A stretch of 64,000 nucleotides of DNA. Origin: Macquaria australasica. Lineage: Eukaryota > Chordata > Actinopteri > Centrarchiformes > Percichthyidae. A program made the translations under genes and the position numbers. The notes beneath the pieces are model-generated. The model saw only the letters and a program-made list of their open reading frames with translations, was not told the DNA's origin and did no database searches. The DNA is taken from the NCBI GenBank assembly GCA_005408345.1, contig SEMN01000346.1, forward strand, positions 244,083-308,082, given 5' to 3'. The first letter of the stretch is position 1. Each line of letters opens with the position of its first letter. Below, in pieces: positions 12,126 through 25,624 of this stretch.

Positions 12126-14196
12126 AGATAAGTACTACCAGTATTACTTTCTGACAATAAGAACTCAAGTAGAAGTAAAAGTAGTCATCAAAATAATTAC
12201 TTGAGTAAGAGTATGCCAGTATCTACTGAAAAATCTATTTCTACACTGCTGACTTATCTTTATTTTGTATTTCCACCACAGAGGGGCTTCCTCAGGTAAA
12301 AATACCCCCGTATTTATAGTGACTTCCTGATTAAGCAATTAGTGAAATATATACCTGGTTGTTGGTCAGACAAAAAAAGCAATTTGTAGACTTCACTCAT
12401 CTTGGGTTCTGTGAACTTGTGATGGGCAGTTTTCAGTTTTCTGACAGTTTATACACTAAACAATTTACCAGATAATCGGGGGGGAAAACCATACAACATG
12501 CAAAGCAGGGCAGCTGTGAAAGGTTCCCTCGATTCAAATTAAGTATTTAAAACAAACAAATGTGGTTTGATTATAATATAATTATGACAGTCTCCCCTGT
12601 TGTCCTCATTTCTTTATATCTGAAAAAGAAAACTGCTAAAAAATAATACAATAAAGATATGTTGTTGTCCCCTTGTCTAAACAAATGACCTTTGGTGCAA
12701 TTGCCAACCTCGTTTAGTGATTTCATGATCTCTCACCCCCCAGGAGGAACAATCCCACTTGGTGTCACACTGCTCTCACACATACTCTCGTGCTGCTCTC
12801 CCAAGCAGCTGTTTTTGTTCTCAAAGTCTAATTTATGTATCTGCGAACATTGTTGTTGCTCCGTCAGCCTCCAGGGTCACTGCAGACAATGTCAGGGAAT
12901 ACTAATAGTATGCAAATCCTTTTAATTATACATTGTTTATTCCTCTTTCCCTCAAGCTATAGTTTGATTGCAGAGTCCGTGTCCTCCTTCAGTTGAGGAG
13001 CAGCCTGAGAGGTGAAGTGAAGCCTGGGTCAGGCCAGAGTGGACCATTCATACCGAATCCAAACAGGATTTTCTATTTCTTTGTGCTGCAGCTGGTTCAT
13101 GCAGAGCAGCAGTTATGGTGAAAACGGGTTAACAAATGGTTTCCTGCTCAGATCTGAGAAAGGTTTAAACTGTTAACACACTGAATATTCTACCAATATC
13201 ATACATTATATCATCAATCCTGATAAAACAAGACTGTCCTCCCCCAAAAGACGACCGTATAGATAGGTCGACCCATATTACCCAGGGGGCCACTGCTCAT
13301 GTCCCATGTGAAACCAAAAGTCAACGATGACTTAACTTACGTACGGAACTTAACTTACTAACGTACTTACTTCAACAGAAATCATGATCTTTTCCTAAAC
13401 CTAACCAAGTAGTTTTGGTGCCTAAACCTGAACAAACTGCGACCTAAACAAACAACGTTAACCACGTGTTTATTACTGTTACCATGACAACGAAGGTCCA
13501 GTATGCCTATATATGTCGTTTTGGGAGTTAAACGACCTGTTCTGTCGTTTAGGTTGGAGGACCTGTTGGATAAGACATGTCAATTCCACTTCAGACGGTT
13601 AAATCTCAGATTAGATGTGTGATTACGATGGTGATTTCAAAGTAATCTGACCTGGGTGGGCAGTAATGGTTACCTTCCCAAGTGGTGAAAAATCTTTCAT
13701 CAAAGCCACTAGCTGCATGATTTGATAATCTGTGGTAGCATTGAAAAAGACTGAGAAAAGACACTGAGAATGAATGAAAGTAACACTCGGACTGCACCAA
13801 CTTTCACTGTCTAGTTTTTCTACAAAAAAAAGGGCCATTAGACTAACTTCAAAGTAGCAATTCTAAATTTGACGGTTGCTATGGAAAAAATAATTACTGC
13901 TTTCTCAGTACACCCTCAGGTGCACTCTGACGGAAGCCAAACCACAGTTCAGTGGCATTTAATACCTAAACTATGATGACAAACAAATCTTTTTTTTTTG
14001 CTTGACTGAATCTAACAATCCTTGAGACTTTCATTTCATGGCCATCAGAGGCCACAGAAGACCCAAAAAACACGACTCTCAAGGGCAAAACATGAGACGT
14101 AAAAGATATGGCCCTCTGTGGGAGAGGAGAGGATGCCTGTGCAAAAATGAGACATCTCTGATCAGAAATGTAGAACAAGAAAATACTCAAGGAGAC

Positions 14197-14231
<35 letters not shown>

Positions 14232-16555
14232 GGGGGGAGGGGGGGAACAAAAGTTAAGGGACTCATTAGAAAGGGAAACACAGTAACCATGGGTCTACAA
14301 ACAATCATCCAATGGGAGGAAGGGACCAAAACAATACCGTAGATATCTGTAGAAAGGGCGATGGAGAAGACAATTCTAAGAAATAAATTTAAGAAAGTAA
14401 GAACATGGTATTTCTTCACTGAGACAAGAAGGTCTAATGGTTTAAGATAAAAAAAAAAAAGTACATTTAATCTGTATCTGTATGTAAATCTGGCGAGCAA
14501 AAATCTATTAAATACATACAAACAATTCGGGACCCACATGAAATACTGCTTTGCACAAGGTCCACAAGGACAAGGTCCCTTTAAGGAATTAACATCAACC
14601 TTGTGGGTATTGTAGACAAGGTGTCACAGCACAATTAAGCAAGGCACTTAATCCTAGAGTGAATGGCTGCTTTGTGCGTCCAGCGGAGTACCGGGACTGT
14701 GTTTGCTGGCGTGAGGCTCAGAGGAATATGACATGCCTGCTCAGCAAATCTCGTCTGTGAAAATAAAGGTTAAACGAGCAGCCAGAGACAAAGCGTCCAT
14801 CCTCTGCTGACTCAGACAATCGGTGCCACTGCTGACCTTGGTCAATGCAGGGGGAAAGGCCACCAAACAGATCTCACCTGAAGAGATGAGATTAAGCTGC
14901 CAATGCTGCCAGTCAATGTCTACCAGAAGCCTTTATCTAAAGTGTCATACACTTTAGACACATTGTTTTTTACAGTTTATCAATATAATCTTGCTACAGC
15001 TGCAGCCACTGTATGACACTGAAATCTGCAAAGTTAGAAATAAACCTGAACCATCATACTCTTATTGTACTCTTCCCCCTGCAACTGTACGTCTGCATGT
15101 GCTGTTTAGGGTTGAATATCAGGAATTCACATCCCGGTATTCCTCTTCCAAAGAAATCTGGTCATGATTCCCAAGAATAAACAGCTGGAGTTTAAACTGA
15201 ATTAAAATTAAAAGGAAAAATAGAAAATTAATTTTTAATTATAATTTTCTTATATACATTCAGCTTTTAATTTGAGCTTTATATTCCAGGAATTTAAATT
15301 TCACTTTTCATCTTCAAATTGATGTTTCACAATATCAATTTTTCATTTCCATATTAATTTCCTTTATAATCTCTTTCTTTTTAACATTTATTTATGGCTT
15401 GATTATCCTGAGTAATAAAATAATAATGATGTATATACATTTATTTAATTTTCCCCTTTAAATTTTACTTCTGGGTAAAATTATCTTTCATACATTTGTC
15501 TGTGTGCACTTGTTTGTATACTGAAGAATATTGTATATTGTTTGTATTGAAACAAAAACACCTACTATAAATCTCAATGCTTCCATGCAAACATCGTAGA
15601 TACAGCATATTCCGACTTTAAATTGCCATTATTCCTGAAAAAAAAAAAAAAGCATTTTGAAGACATCACCTTAGGCAGGCTCTGGGAAAACTGTACTGCG
15701 CATTACATCCCACATTAATCTATAATAAAAAAAGAAATTTGTTGCAGCCCTAGCTTGTTTATGCCATTTTTATTTTCAACTGCATGTTAAGAAGCGACTG
15801 AAAGCCGTAAAAACATTGTAATGGTAGTACTCTGAATGCTAACAGTGTTGCTGTTGACAGAGAAACCATAGCAACATTCTTCACAAGGCAGGTATGAGCA
15901 GGAAGTCACTACTTGTATTAATCGTCTCTCGCTGCTTACTGAGCAGAAAACTTAAACAAGCTAACACATTAACTATTTACAAGGAAAAGTCATTTAAACC
16001 TGCACGAGACATTCAGTCTGGCAGGGATTTCCTAATTCATTAGTAATCCAAACAAACAGAGTGATTAACTGAGCCTTACAGAAGGTCCCTGCTTCACATT
16101 TATATTGTTTCACGTTACAGAAAGTGTGGGAGTTGAAGGATCTTAATGTGCACAGGACTAGAAAATTGAGTTCTACAGGATCAGGTTTAACAATTATTGT
16201 CTGTCAAATAAAAACCGATATAAAAGTATGAAAAATATCAACTCAACATTTAGAGACTCATTTATTTTATCAGCAGGCTGCAGTCTGACTGGAATAATAA
16301 TAATGCACATTTGGTATTAATATCATAAAGCAGCTATCAGATGAAACTCCTTGTATCTCTAAAAAGTTGACTGTAAAAACAGACTGATTTTTCCACTGAT
16401 GTATTTGTGGAATAAAATTATAGGTTTTGATTTGGTTTTCGTGGACCATGTACCCACCTGTTGTGTGCTTGGACTATGAGGTGCATAAACTAGGAGAAAA
16501 TATATGATTAAAATTACGTGAAAGATTTCAGAGGTAGCAAACTGGATCTATCCAT
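12126..16555. other. Gene-free stretch with simple repeats
   Basis: No convincing exon. 15200-15480 is strongly AT-rich (TTTAATT/AATTAAAA clusters). 14760-14920 is repeat-free and balanced and could be conserved non-coding DNA. Poly-A runs lie near 14450 and 15640. Confidence 0.4.
14197..14231. repeat. Compound (CA)8(TA)n microsatellite followed by a G-rich tract
   Basis: CA units pass directly into TA units, then GGGGGGAGGGGGGG at 14233-14246. Confidence 0.97.
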
Positions 16556-17064
16556 TTTCCGTTGCTTATCTGGGGGGCCGGATCGAGGTGGCTTCAGGCT
16601 AAGCAAGGTAGTCCCCAGCAACATATTCCAGCTTCTCCTGGGGGATCTCGAGCCATCCTCAAGCAAGATGAGATATATAATCCCTCCAGCGTGTTCTGGG
16701 TCTCCGCGGTCTCCTTGTGAGATGCCCAAACCACCAAAGCTTGTGACCATAAGTGAGGTTTGGAACGTAGATCGACTGGTAAATCAATCCAGTACACTGC
16801 ACCGATCTGCCTGTCAATCTTACACTCCAACTTACCCCGACCCATGAACAAGACCCTGAGATACTTGACCTCTTTCACTCACAGCAACTCACTCCCAACC
16901 CGGAGGGAGCAATCCACTGTTTTCTGGCGAGAACCACGGCCTCAGACTCTCACCCCAGCCTCTTGACACTCGGCTGCAAAGCACCCCCAGGTCACGGTCT
17001 GATTAAGCCAACAGAACCACATCATCAGCAAAGAGCAGACAAGCAATTCTAAGGTCCGAAAACC
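16556..17064 (-). pseudogene. Non-LTR retrotransposon reverse transcriptase, 3' half, decayed
   Basis: Reverse transcriptase copies LINE RNA into the genome. On the minus strand RFSDLRIACLLFADDVVLLA ends with the catalytic FADD box (17006-17032), then an in-frame stop, then SDRDLG. Downstream, KEVKYLRVLFMGRGKLECKI at 16878-16820 corresponds to the post-catalytic KEFKYLGVLF segment. The C-terminal SRSPRRSW-type region and the 3' end lie near 16560. Stops and frame changes show it is dead. A common fish LINE; the clade is left open. Confidence 0.85.
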
Positions 17065-17065
17065 T

Positions 17066-17371
17066 GCTCAGCCTCCCTGGAAAAGCTTATGCCACGCTAC
17101 TGGACCTCAGATCCAGGAGGAGCGATGCAGATTCCGTCCTGGTCGTGGAACAGTGGACCAGCTCTTCACCAACTCTTGCAAGGTTACTGGAGGGGTCGTG
17201 GGAGTTTGCACATCAAGTCTACATTTGTTTTGGGGACTTGCTGAAGGCTTACAACTGTGTCTCCTTGGGTGTTTTGTAGGGGGTGCTGTGGGAGTATGGG
17301 GTACCCAGGCTGTTGCTATGAGCCATTCAGTCCTTATATAACCAAAGTGAAAGCTGTGTCCGTCTTCTCCA
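17066..17371 (+). pseudogene. Non-LTR reverse transcriptase, 5' half, in inverted orientation
   Basis: The plus strand reads CRFRPGRGTVDQLF at 17126-17167, the early reverse-transcriptase motif. In a shifted frame come LLEGSWEFAHQVYICF, a degenerate D..KAY box, GVLWEYGVP and AIQSLYNQSESCVR. This is upstream of the FADD box in the intact protein, yet here it is head-to-head with the 3' half. About 40 residues between the two halves are missing. Together the pieces fit one 5'-inverted insertion whose 3' end points left. Confidence 0.8.
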
Positions 17372-19249
17372 CATATGATCGATTTCACAGCCTGATGAAA
17401 GCTTGACAAAAGTTGTAGACTCTCTAACAACTGTGCAGCAGCTCAATGCCACAACAAGGGAAAGGCCTAATGACTGGGTCAATAACTTAAATGGGACTGC
17501 TTAAATGACATTTGACAGAAATAAAGGTCCCTGTCGCATCTTTTAAGGCTCTCTGACAGTATGACACATGGTCATTCAAAATGTCACAAACACTACTTGA
17601 ACTACATTTAAATTCTGCTCTCTTACATTTTGTGTTTATGAGCCACGTGTGGTCAGATGACTGAGGCTGAGGCGAGATGACTATATTTAGTGGGATTTAG
17701 ATATTCAAACAAGAATATCTCATCAACATGCATCAGCGGTCTGCATAATGTGTAGCAGTGATGACAGTTCTGAGCAGATAATTAGTCATTTGTTGTGCTG
17801 CATTGGAAATAGAGAGGAAGGAACATAATTAAAAAAGGCTGTAACGTTTACTTACTGTGCCAATGCATTAGTAGGCCGGTATCAACTGCTTACTATAGGT
17901 AATTAGTGCACAACTAACCAACAAGATATTTAGGATATTATTTTAAAAATAATGTTTTGCCACTGCAGTCAGCTTCCTTAGTTTGAAGCGTACCGACACC
18001 TTACCTGTCCCCAAATGCCATCTGACATCTGAAAACTTTGCTTGAATGATGCAAGAATGTATAAATCGAACAACTCTGTTAACAAACACACAATCCATTT
18101 CTGCACCAATAATACTTGAAAGTGGCACAGGAGCTAAAAGGTATGTTATTTGGCCACCATTTGCATCTGTGAATCAGTTCCTTTTGTACATTTATATTTT
18201 AGGCATTGAGCCAGTTCTCTTACTGAGAATTTTAAAGCAGCAAGGGTTCAGTGGTAAAGCATATTTTGACAGATATTATTCACACTGCTTGTTGTGATGG
18301 TCAAGATTTTGATCATCTTGTTCTCTTTTCTACAACCACTGAACCCCAGCTTGCTGCAGTTTCCTCAACAAGTCTCTGAATTCACAGCTTTGCATTGCGC
18401 TGCCCTTCCTGTCAGGTGAAAAGTGATCAATAAAGAATGACAAAAGATATAAAGAGGGGCACCTCACAGTGATTGAATGGAGGCATGCATACTCGGCTGC
18501 ATTCCAGATGAACACAATCAGAGACAATCTGAAGAGACCGCAGCTTCCATCACTGCCAGAGTTTAGCTTACTATTTGTTGAATATTTTAGAGGGCTGCAT
18601 GGCAAGAGCAAAGTAATGAAAATTTCACTCTCGAGTGAATTAAGAGGCATCTGACAGAAGTTAGATCAAACCAACCAGTAACACAAGAAAATGAGAGTCC
18701 TCACCGTTCACTTTGCTCCCACGGCTTATTAAGAAATTCCCACAGGGGTCGACGCGCAAAGGCCAAGATTGCCCTAGATAAATGAACATGAGCTTTACCT
18801 GACATGCTTGGATAAATTGGAGGGGGGGATCATGGTCATTCTGGGTTGAGGTAATTCATTGACAGATGTGGAGCTGATGAAAGTCATTTTGCATCAAAGT
18901 AGAAAACAGAGCTCCCTAAGCGCATCTGAAAGCTCATTTACAGTTACTTTTTTGACCAAGCATACGTTAATAACAAATTTGCATTTTCTGTGTGTTACAA
19001 AATGAACAATGAAACATGCAGCCACATATACTGTATATTGCACAGGTGAGAAAACCTTTGGGTTAAAACAACCTGACAACAAACCAAAACATAAAAATTC
19101 GCAATGACTAATATTCATATTTTACTAATATCAAAATCAGACTTTGATACAATTTTCCTGTAAATGTATGTTTGGCAAACTATTTCCAGTTTAATATTTT
19201 GTCTATTATAATGCCAAGGAATCAAGTTGTTAAATAGGAATCAAGTTGT

Positions 19250-19412
19250 TAATTGCAAATTAAATATTTGAGTTTTAGACTGCTGGTCTGACAAAAAGAG
19301 GAATTTTAAGACGTTATCTTGGATTCTGAGAAATTGTGTTCACGTGTGTGACATTTTAAATATCCAATCAATAAAATAAGCAACCAATTAATCAATTGTA
19401 ACTACAGTGTAG
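19250..19412 (+). mobile_element. hAT-type MITE, partial diverged copy
   Basis: ATTTGAGTTTTAGACTGCTGGTCTGAC and CTTGGATTCTGAGAAATTGTG match the family core. It ends AATCAATTGTAACTACAG, a damaged GTTGCAGC end. Confidence 0.55.
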
Positions 19413-20948
19413 ATACAGTAGTCGTAGCCTTAGATATATCGTCTGAATCCTCCACTTATTCCCAAAGAAGCACAAAGTAGCTCAGGTCTGTTCATCGGGG
19501 TGTAAATTAGGTTCAGGTGCACACTGGAATCATGACAGGGATGGAAACAGTCAGCTGGTTTTTCCAAGTCAATCTTTCACACGCAGGTCTCAGTTGAAAA
19601 TGTCTGGATTGGTGGTGAGGTCACTGGGTGGGGAAGCTTTTTTAACAAACCTGAACCTCAGCCGCTGCGGTGGGACTGGCGTCCAAAGCGCTGTTCCCTG
19701 CTGGCTGCAATATTGACAATGTGCATCCATTACTGCTTGTGTTCTTGACAAATGAATGTCATTAATGAGTAGCGGAGAACACCTGGTACTTATGGTCACA
19801 ATCAGCCTCTGGAAAGCCCGAACCGAACAGGCAGCCAGCGGGAAGCCCAGGAGGACAGACGCTGGCTGTCGAATTAGTCTGAATTAACGATACAATCATC
19901 CATTAACTGGCCTGTCCAACCAGGCAGGATGGCTTCACGCATGTTCATCTGAGTCAGCGGCACAAAGCTTTAGTCAATTTTGTTGCTCTTTTTCAGATTT
20001 AACAAGAAAAAACTATGCTGTTTTTCCTGTTTGCAACGTTTAAAGTGCTGATAAAAATCAGCTTTTCTCTAGTAAAGTTTTGACTTTGCAATTAGTGTTA
20101 ATGTTTAGTCCGTGCGAGCCGTTTATGCCCATAAAATGATTAAGATGATAAAAACTACCAGGGTGATGGTGGCTGTTTCTTTGACTTTGACTTCTATCAT
20201 CACTAGGTCACATAATGATAAACAAGAGGAACTAGAAATGTGTGCAGTTCCACTGATTTTCACCATAAATAACAGACATCACCCTGATATTGCTCAGTAG
20301 ACTGCATTGAAAAAAAGCTCTCATTTTGTATATTGAGATTGATAGGCACTGTCTCTTCCTGTGTATTTTCACCGATACGCTGAGATGTAATGCAACAACT
20401 GAACGTGGCTGAAGAGAAAATAATGCTGTCATCTCCCGGTGATGCAAAAACCTGTAAAATTAAGATGAATGAGCAGAAGTCGGCCTCAATTTAAAGCTTG
20501 CTAAAGCAGATTACATTCATCAGCCTGACTGCGTGGTCACAGAGCGACCGGGCGGATGAGACGGGGCGGTGACTGGCTGTTTGTACTCAAACTATACGAC
20601 AGCAGGTTATTTGGGAGGATGTTGAAGAACTAACAGAAGAGTATGCTGAACATTTTTTGTAACTGGAAGAACATCAACAGTTCTGTAGTGATTTGGTTTT
20701 CATTTTAAGAACTATAGGTTCTCCTGGGAAAGGAAGCAGATTTACTAGAAGCTTTCCAGCTCAAGTAGTATTCTTAACACCACAGGAATAAACGTTAAAA
20801 TAACTGAACGATAGATGCTCCCATGTTTGGGGATTATGGCAAGCTCTTAGTTTTATTCTTACTTTCAGTGGCACCTATTAAGCACTTTGAATGCAGAACT
20901 GGTCAAACGTCATAATATCTTGGCCTTTGCTGCAATCCTTTTCGAATG

Positions 20949-20968
20949 TTTTTTTTTTTTTTTTTTTT
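20949..20968. repeat. Poly-T tract, 20 bases
   Basis: Uninterrupted T run. It could be a retroposon tail on the minus strand, but no element is recognised beside it. Confidence 0.95.
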
Positions 20969-23900
20969 AAGTGGAAACAAACAACTTTTCAACTCCAACA
21001 CGTCATCAAGGAAAACCACTACTTCAGCCTTGCCATGCTCTGCAGGCCTTGAACAAGGCTCAGCTCGACATGACTATCCCCACCACTGCTGGAAAACGGC
21101 CATACAAACATTCAAACTGAGTCCACTGAAGCAGCTTTGTTCAAGGGCACCTCAACACGAGCCACTATTTGGAGCCAAACCAGCGACACATATAGTTTAG
21201 GATATGCCATAATTGTTTAACTCGAATGTTGTGAGTTTGCATTTGCAGTTTCGGTGCTTTTGTGCATTTGCGGGGGAGGAAATAGTGTAATGTGTTGAGG
21301 GAATTCATGTGAAACTTGTTATAGAACCCAATTCTCTGACATCCATAAATATACATGACAGTCGGTGAGCCCACACAATATTCTGATCTGGCATTTGTCC
21401 TACCAGAGAGCTGTTTTTGGAGATTGTTTCCAACAAGTTCATCTGGCATCCTCTCGTTTCAAAAAGCATTTCCCAGACCAGTTCTGAATATCTTTTTGAG
21501 GGTCTAATCTGGTGTGCTAATTGCTCTCTGGTATTAAAATAATTAGCTGCTGTTACAGTTGATTTCTGAAACAGCTGTCAAATAAAGCCAGTGATCTAGA
21601 ACATCAGAGACTAAGCATCTGGAAGAGCATCAAAGTTCAATTAGTTCCCATATCAATCAAGGTCAAAACGCCTGGAAAAGTCATCTTTATCAGCCCAAAT
21701 GGCTCAAAAATGACCCAGTCCTCCTGAATGAAAAGGAAACTCTTCATATCCCCTTTTCAACTCTTTAAACCTCTACTGAATTCAAAATACGTCGACATGG
21801 AGAGGTTTAATCCTATTCCCTTGCTCAAAGGATTAATGTTTCTTTAAATCAATTCTCCCACCGGTTGAGAATACAAATCTCTTCCATCTTTTTTTTCGTG
21901 TGAATATATCATGTCAACCTAAATGCAGTCCATTTTGTTGTCTTACTTTTAAACTCTTTTGTTTAATCTGGCATACAAATGATCCACCAAGCAGCATTTA
22001 CTCCAGTGAAAGCTCCACTTTTCTAGCTTGTTTAACTCCTTTTTTCCCCCCATAAAATACACAGAAGATGAAACCCACTCTGAATTTACAATCTTTTTCT
22101 GTTCCTATTTGTGAAACCTGTATCACCTCAAAATGATCAAACTCCACTTTAAAAGGTCATACCTTCACCTTAACACTGGACTACTCTCAGGACCAGCCAT
22201 CAAAAATACTTTGATCTAAAACAGCAGCGACTGAACAAATGGAAAATTAACTTTCATATCAATCAAGGTCGTGCAGATTTACGGAGTCAGAGAGCTCATA
22301 AATCATCCACTTGTGATGGGAGAGTGTGGATATGCCTTAGTGAAGCATTATTTACACAATCTGCTCACGGTTTCTGCGGTCTTTGCAAACTAAGCCACTT
22401 TACAGCCTCACTGATTTATGTCCTCTTACCTTATTTCAAGCTTTTCATTATGGCTACAGTATTTTATGATCGAGTGGTCTAATGCACTGCAGGACGATCA
22501 TTTGATCTCTTCTAAAACTACTTACTACAAAATAAATTTACACATACTATAGTGTATTTTTTGTCTAGATGTTTTTCAAAGTTTTGTTTTTAAATTGTTA
22601 AATGCCAACTACTTTAAATGATGAGGCTTGTGTTATTTTATACTTTTCTTATTGTTAACAAATCCCATAAAAACACTAAAACCAACAATGTGTTAGTCCG
22701 TCATTCAATATTTTCTGACTTTCTGTCTGTGGCTCTCAGCTCCAAGCCCATTGGTTCCTACTGAAGACATAAATCTTTAAAAACACCTCACTAATATATA
22801 GTTGATGATTCGAATCTTTGACTTTCAGCCCTGATGTGAAGTAATACACACTAATCATTTGTTGATACAGCTTAGGGAGACATCGGGAGCACTCGGTTTG
22901 TTGCAATGGATCTCCCTGCTAACGCAAACACGGAGGAATTGTAGAGGAATCACACAGAGGCATGAATCAAGATTGTGATCTAAATACTATTCATTGTGCA
23001 GCCCTACAATGGAGTTCAATGGCACAGAGGAATAAGACGGATCAGGCTTTGGATACAGCCACTATACTTGTGAATAGGATCAATTGATTGTTGGTTTTGG
23101 TCTCTCCATGAGATTTGCTGACGGTATCACCAGACTTGTGAGAGATGCCTTTAAGCAGTAGGTCTTCTCTTGTTATTAATGTAGTAGAAGGCAGGTTCTT
23201 ATAAACCTACAATTTTTTTTTTCTTATGCTGAGACTCTCACTGGGGTTCTCTGCTGATGATGCAACCCGCCATGTCTGCGCCCGTCAATTCCCCCGCATG
23301 ATGAGACAGATTCACTTCTCCACAGAGGCACGTCATTAACCATCAGTGCACGTATGAGCAGTCCATTTTTATTTTTTTTAAAGCGCAGCCTATGCCTGCT
23401 TTGCTCTCAACAGGATATGAAAGATGAGGAGATCACAGACAGAGACGGGAACAAACCCAAAGCAGACACAAAAGGAGTGATGGCTATCGGCACAGCCGGG
23501 GCCCGTGAGCCTTTGGTAATTCTTGACGTACCAGCAAACTTATTTAGCTGCGCTCATGCCTGGGCCATTATTGCAGACACCAAATAAGCAGCAGGGAAGA
23601 GAACATGACTGCAGATGGAGGCACTCGGATTCTTGAGAAGAGGGTGAGACCGGGAAATGATGAAAGGCTAACACGCTCAGAGCGTGAGAAAACAGATGCA
23701 GACATGCAATAGAGAGCTGCTGTAGTTTCAATTTCAAAATCTCATACTTGTACAAGCCAGGGGGTAATTTACACTGGGGGTGGGGGAAAAGTCCGCCTCA
23801 CTTTTTCAAAATCCTTTTTTTGTCTACCCCACTTGTTTGATTTACTCCCTCAAATTTCTCTAAATAGTGTCCTCCGACAGTCCAGCTGCCAAAATCCAGA

Positions 23901-24788
23901 GAGAAAAGTTAATAGAAATGTTGATACGCTGATTCGACTTTAAATACTGCCGTGAGCTCACAGCAAGAAGCTTAAACCTAGGCCCTATTTTTTTTACAAA
24001 TTTTGGGGTGGAACTGACTAATACTTACCAAAAATTGGTCCAGTAGATCGCCTCCGCCAGTGTCCATGAATGGGCTGCAACATAATCCTGAATTCAGATT
24101 AATTACATTTCTCATGTTTTATTATTGTTTTGTTTAATTTGTGTAACTACTTACAGAACTAAAAAAATTCAATTTCAAGTTCAAGATGAAGGTTAGTCTT
24201 TACTGCATCAAATAAAACAATTGACTTACAATTTACACAATGTGTTCTAATTGAAACAGAAATCAGAACTGTTTGATCACATCTTTCTGTAAAGTTTTGA
24301 CACTTTTTGCCAACTGTTAACGAGCTGGAAATGACCCTGATCCTTTTTGTCACACTTGTGTAGTATTTTAATGCATGCACTGAACCCCTGCAGAAATATC
24401 TTCAGTTTACTCCATCAACACCAGAGCCTCTAATATCCACAGCGAAGAACAATGTTAAGAGCTTCAGTTATTACTCACATAAATAATAGGCCTTTGCTGA
24501 ACACTCTTCATTGATCCATCACAGAAAGCATTACAAGGAGGAATGGAAATTTTTAGTACTTAACGAGAATTATTAGTAATTTTGTGGCTTTCGCTGATAG
24601 TTTCAGTATAATTACTCAATTAAAAACAGCACTTCAGTGTAAAACAAATCACTGAAAGGATAAACCTTTTGGGTTTTTTTGGCAAAACAATTTTGCTGGC
24701 AATAACAAAAATATTTATTACTCAATTACAGATACATTTAATGTTGTAATGAATAAGTAAACAACTATTAGAAAATATCTTATCTGGA

Positions 24789-24794
24789 TTTATT
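24789..24794 (-). promoter_or_regulatory. Candidate polyadenylation signal for mei4
   Basis: This is the first AATAAA on the minus strand downstream of the mei4 stop codon, about 590 bp past it. The intervening sequence includes a TG/CA microsatellite (25016-25048). No ATTAAA occurs closer. Position is the only support. Confidence 0.25.
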
Positions 24795-25014
24795 TTTTGC
24801 ATTTCATACCACTGAGCAGAAGGAACAAATTAAAACAAAATGGATCTAAAGTACAAGCATTTGATATTATTTCCCTCCTGACATGAAGCCTGTAAAAAGA
24901 TTCCAATTAAAATCCTCATTAAGTACGTATTGTTCTGTGTTGTTATTTACCGACTACCTCTATGTCGACAATCATCTTTTGAGAGTAAACCGGGAAAGAA
25001 GCCGGTGACATTTC

Positions 25015-25015
<1 letters not shown>

Positions 25016-25048
<33 letters not shown>
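25016..25048. repeat. (TG)n microsatellite, about 16 units
   Basis: Perfect TG run, lying in the presumed mei4 3' UTR or just beyond it. Confidence 0.98.
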
Positions 25049-25049
<1 letters not shown>

Positions 25050-25378
25050 TCAGTGATGTGTTTTTACATTTTTTTGGACAACAATGGAGATCTGTGGCAC
25101 AGTGCAAGAAGATATATCAGGCTTTGATGAACACACACTTGTGAGAAGGATCAATTCATTGTTGGTTTTGGGTCTTTGTTGATAGTAAGAAAAATATAGA
25201 ATAACACCAGACTTATTCTTTAAATAGTTTTAAAGATTATGGTCCTTTGTCAATATGATGTATTCCTTTTTAGCGCGTCTGGCCTCAACATCTCTCTAGA
25301 TGCTGGTCATCAGTGTTAGTGCACTTTGGTCATATAGGCGATTGGAAAGCAATCCTCTGAATGTGGCCTGCCTGTTCC

Positions 25379-25624
25379 TTATCTGTCCGAGAAGGTGAGA
25401 AGACCTCCTATCCTCCACATGCAGATGAAAAACAAGGGAAACTCATCCGACAATAGAAAGATGCGCTGTTCCAAGTGACTGAGGAAGCCCATCAGCTCCG
25501 ACCCCACCTCCACCCTGCACGGTACCTTTGATTTCTGCAGGAGCTCCTCCAGGATCCAGAACAGGCGGCACGAGTTCTGATACTGGTCCACGGGAAACTT
25601 GTCGAGCCCTGAGCTCTCCTGCTC
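25379..25624 (-). CDS. mei4: Last coding exon of MEI4 (meiotic double-strand-break formation protein 4), C-terminus
   Basis: MEI4 acts in meiotic prophase nuclei. With REC114 and IHO1 it forms axis-bound foci that SPO11 needs to make double-strand breaks. This exon encodes 81 residues and a TAA at 25379-25381. On the minus strand it follows a good acceptor (...TGTCACTTTCCAG|GAG) and starts in phase 0. Visible motifs are LFWILEELLQK (exon residues 21-31), FLSHLEQRIFLLSDEF (47-62) and FPLFFICMWRIGGLL (62-76). The last is the Trp-containing hydrophobic stretch I associate with the conserved C-terminal motif of vertebrate MEI4. The middle (residues 34-45) is the least familiar part; an AAG|GTACCG inside it resembles a donor site, but the frame stays open beyond it and reaches the conserved motif, so I read through. 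The naming is from memory of the family. The coding call is surer than the name. Confidence 0.85.
   Translation of the reverse strand, partial: EQESSGLDKFPVDQYQNSCRLFWILEELLQKSKVPCRVEVGSELMGFLSHLEQRIFLLSDEFPLFFICMWRIGGLLTFSDR

Larger units (their letters stand above)
17376..25378. other. Gene-free 3' flank of mei4
   Basis: No exon is supported. Contents that can be named: a degraded MITE at 19250-19412, poly-T at 20949-20968, a direct 16-bp duplication GGAATCAAGTTGTTAA near 19217-19252 (one base differs), and a repeat-free block at 23400-23610 with a 77-codon frame. Long repeat-free stretches (20450-22300) have no coding frame. Confidence 0.4.

Noticed and set aside
16514..16966. Plus-strand frames of 68-109 codons
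   Set aside because: Antisense shadows of the LINE reverse transcriptase on the minus strand.
23354..23587. 77-codon frame with acceptor- and donor-like bases (possible exon)
   Set aside because: It begins in a pyrimidine tract and reads into sequence without codon-like structure; no family recognised. Kept only as possible conserved non-coding DNA.
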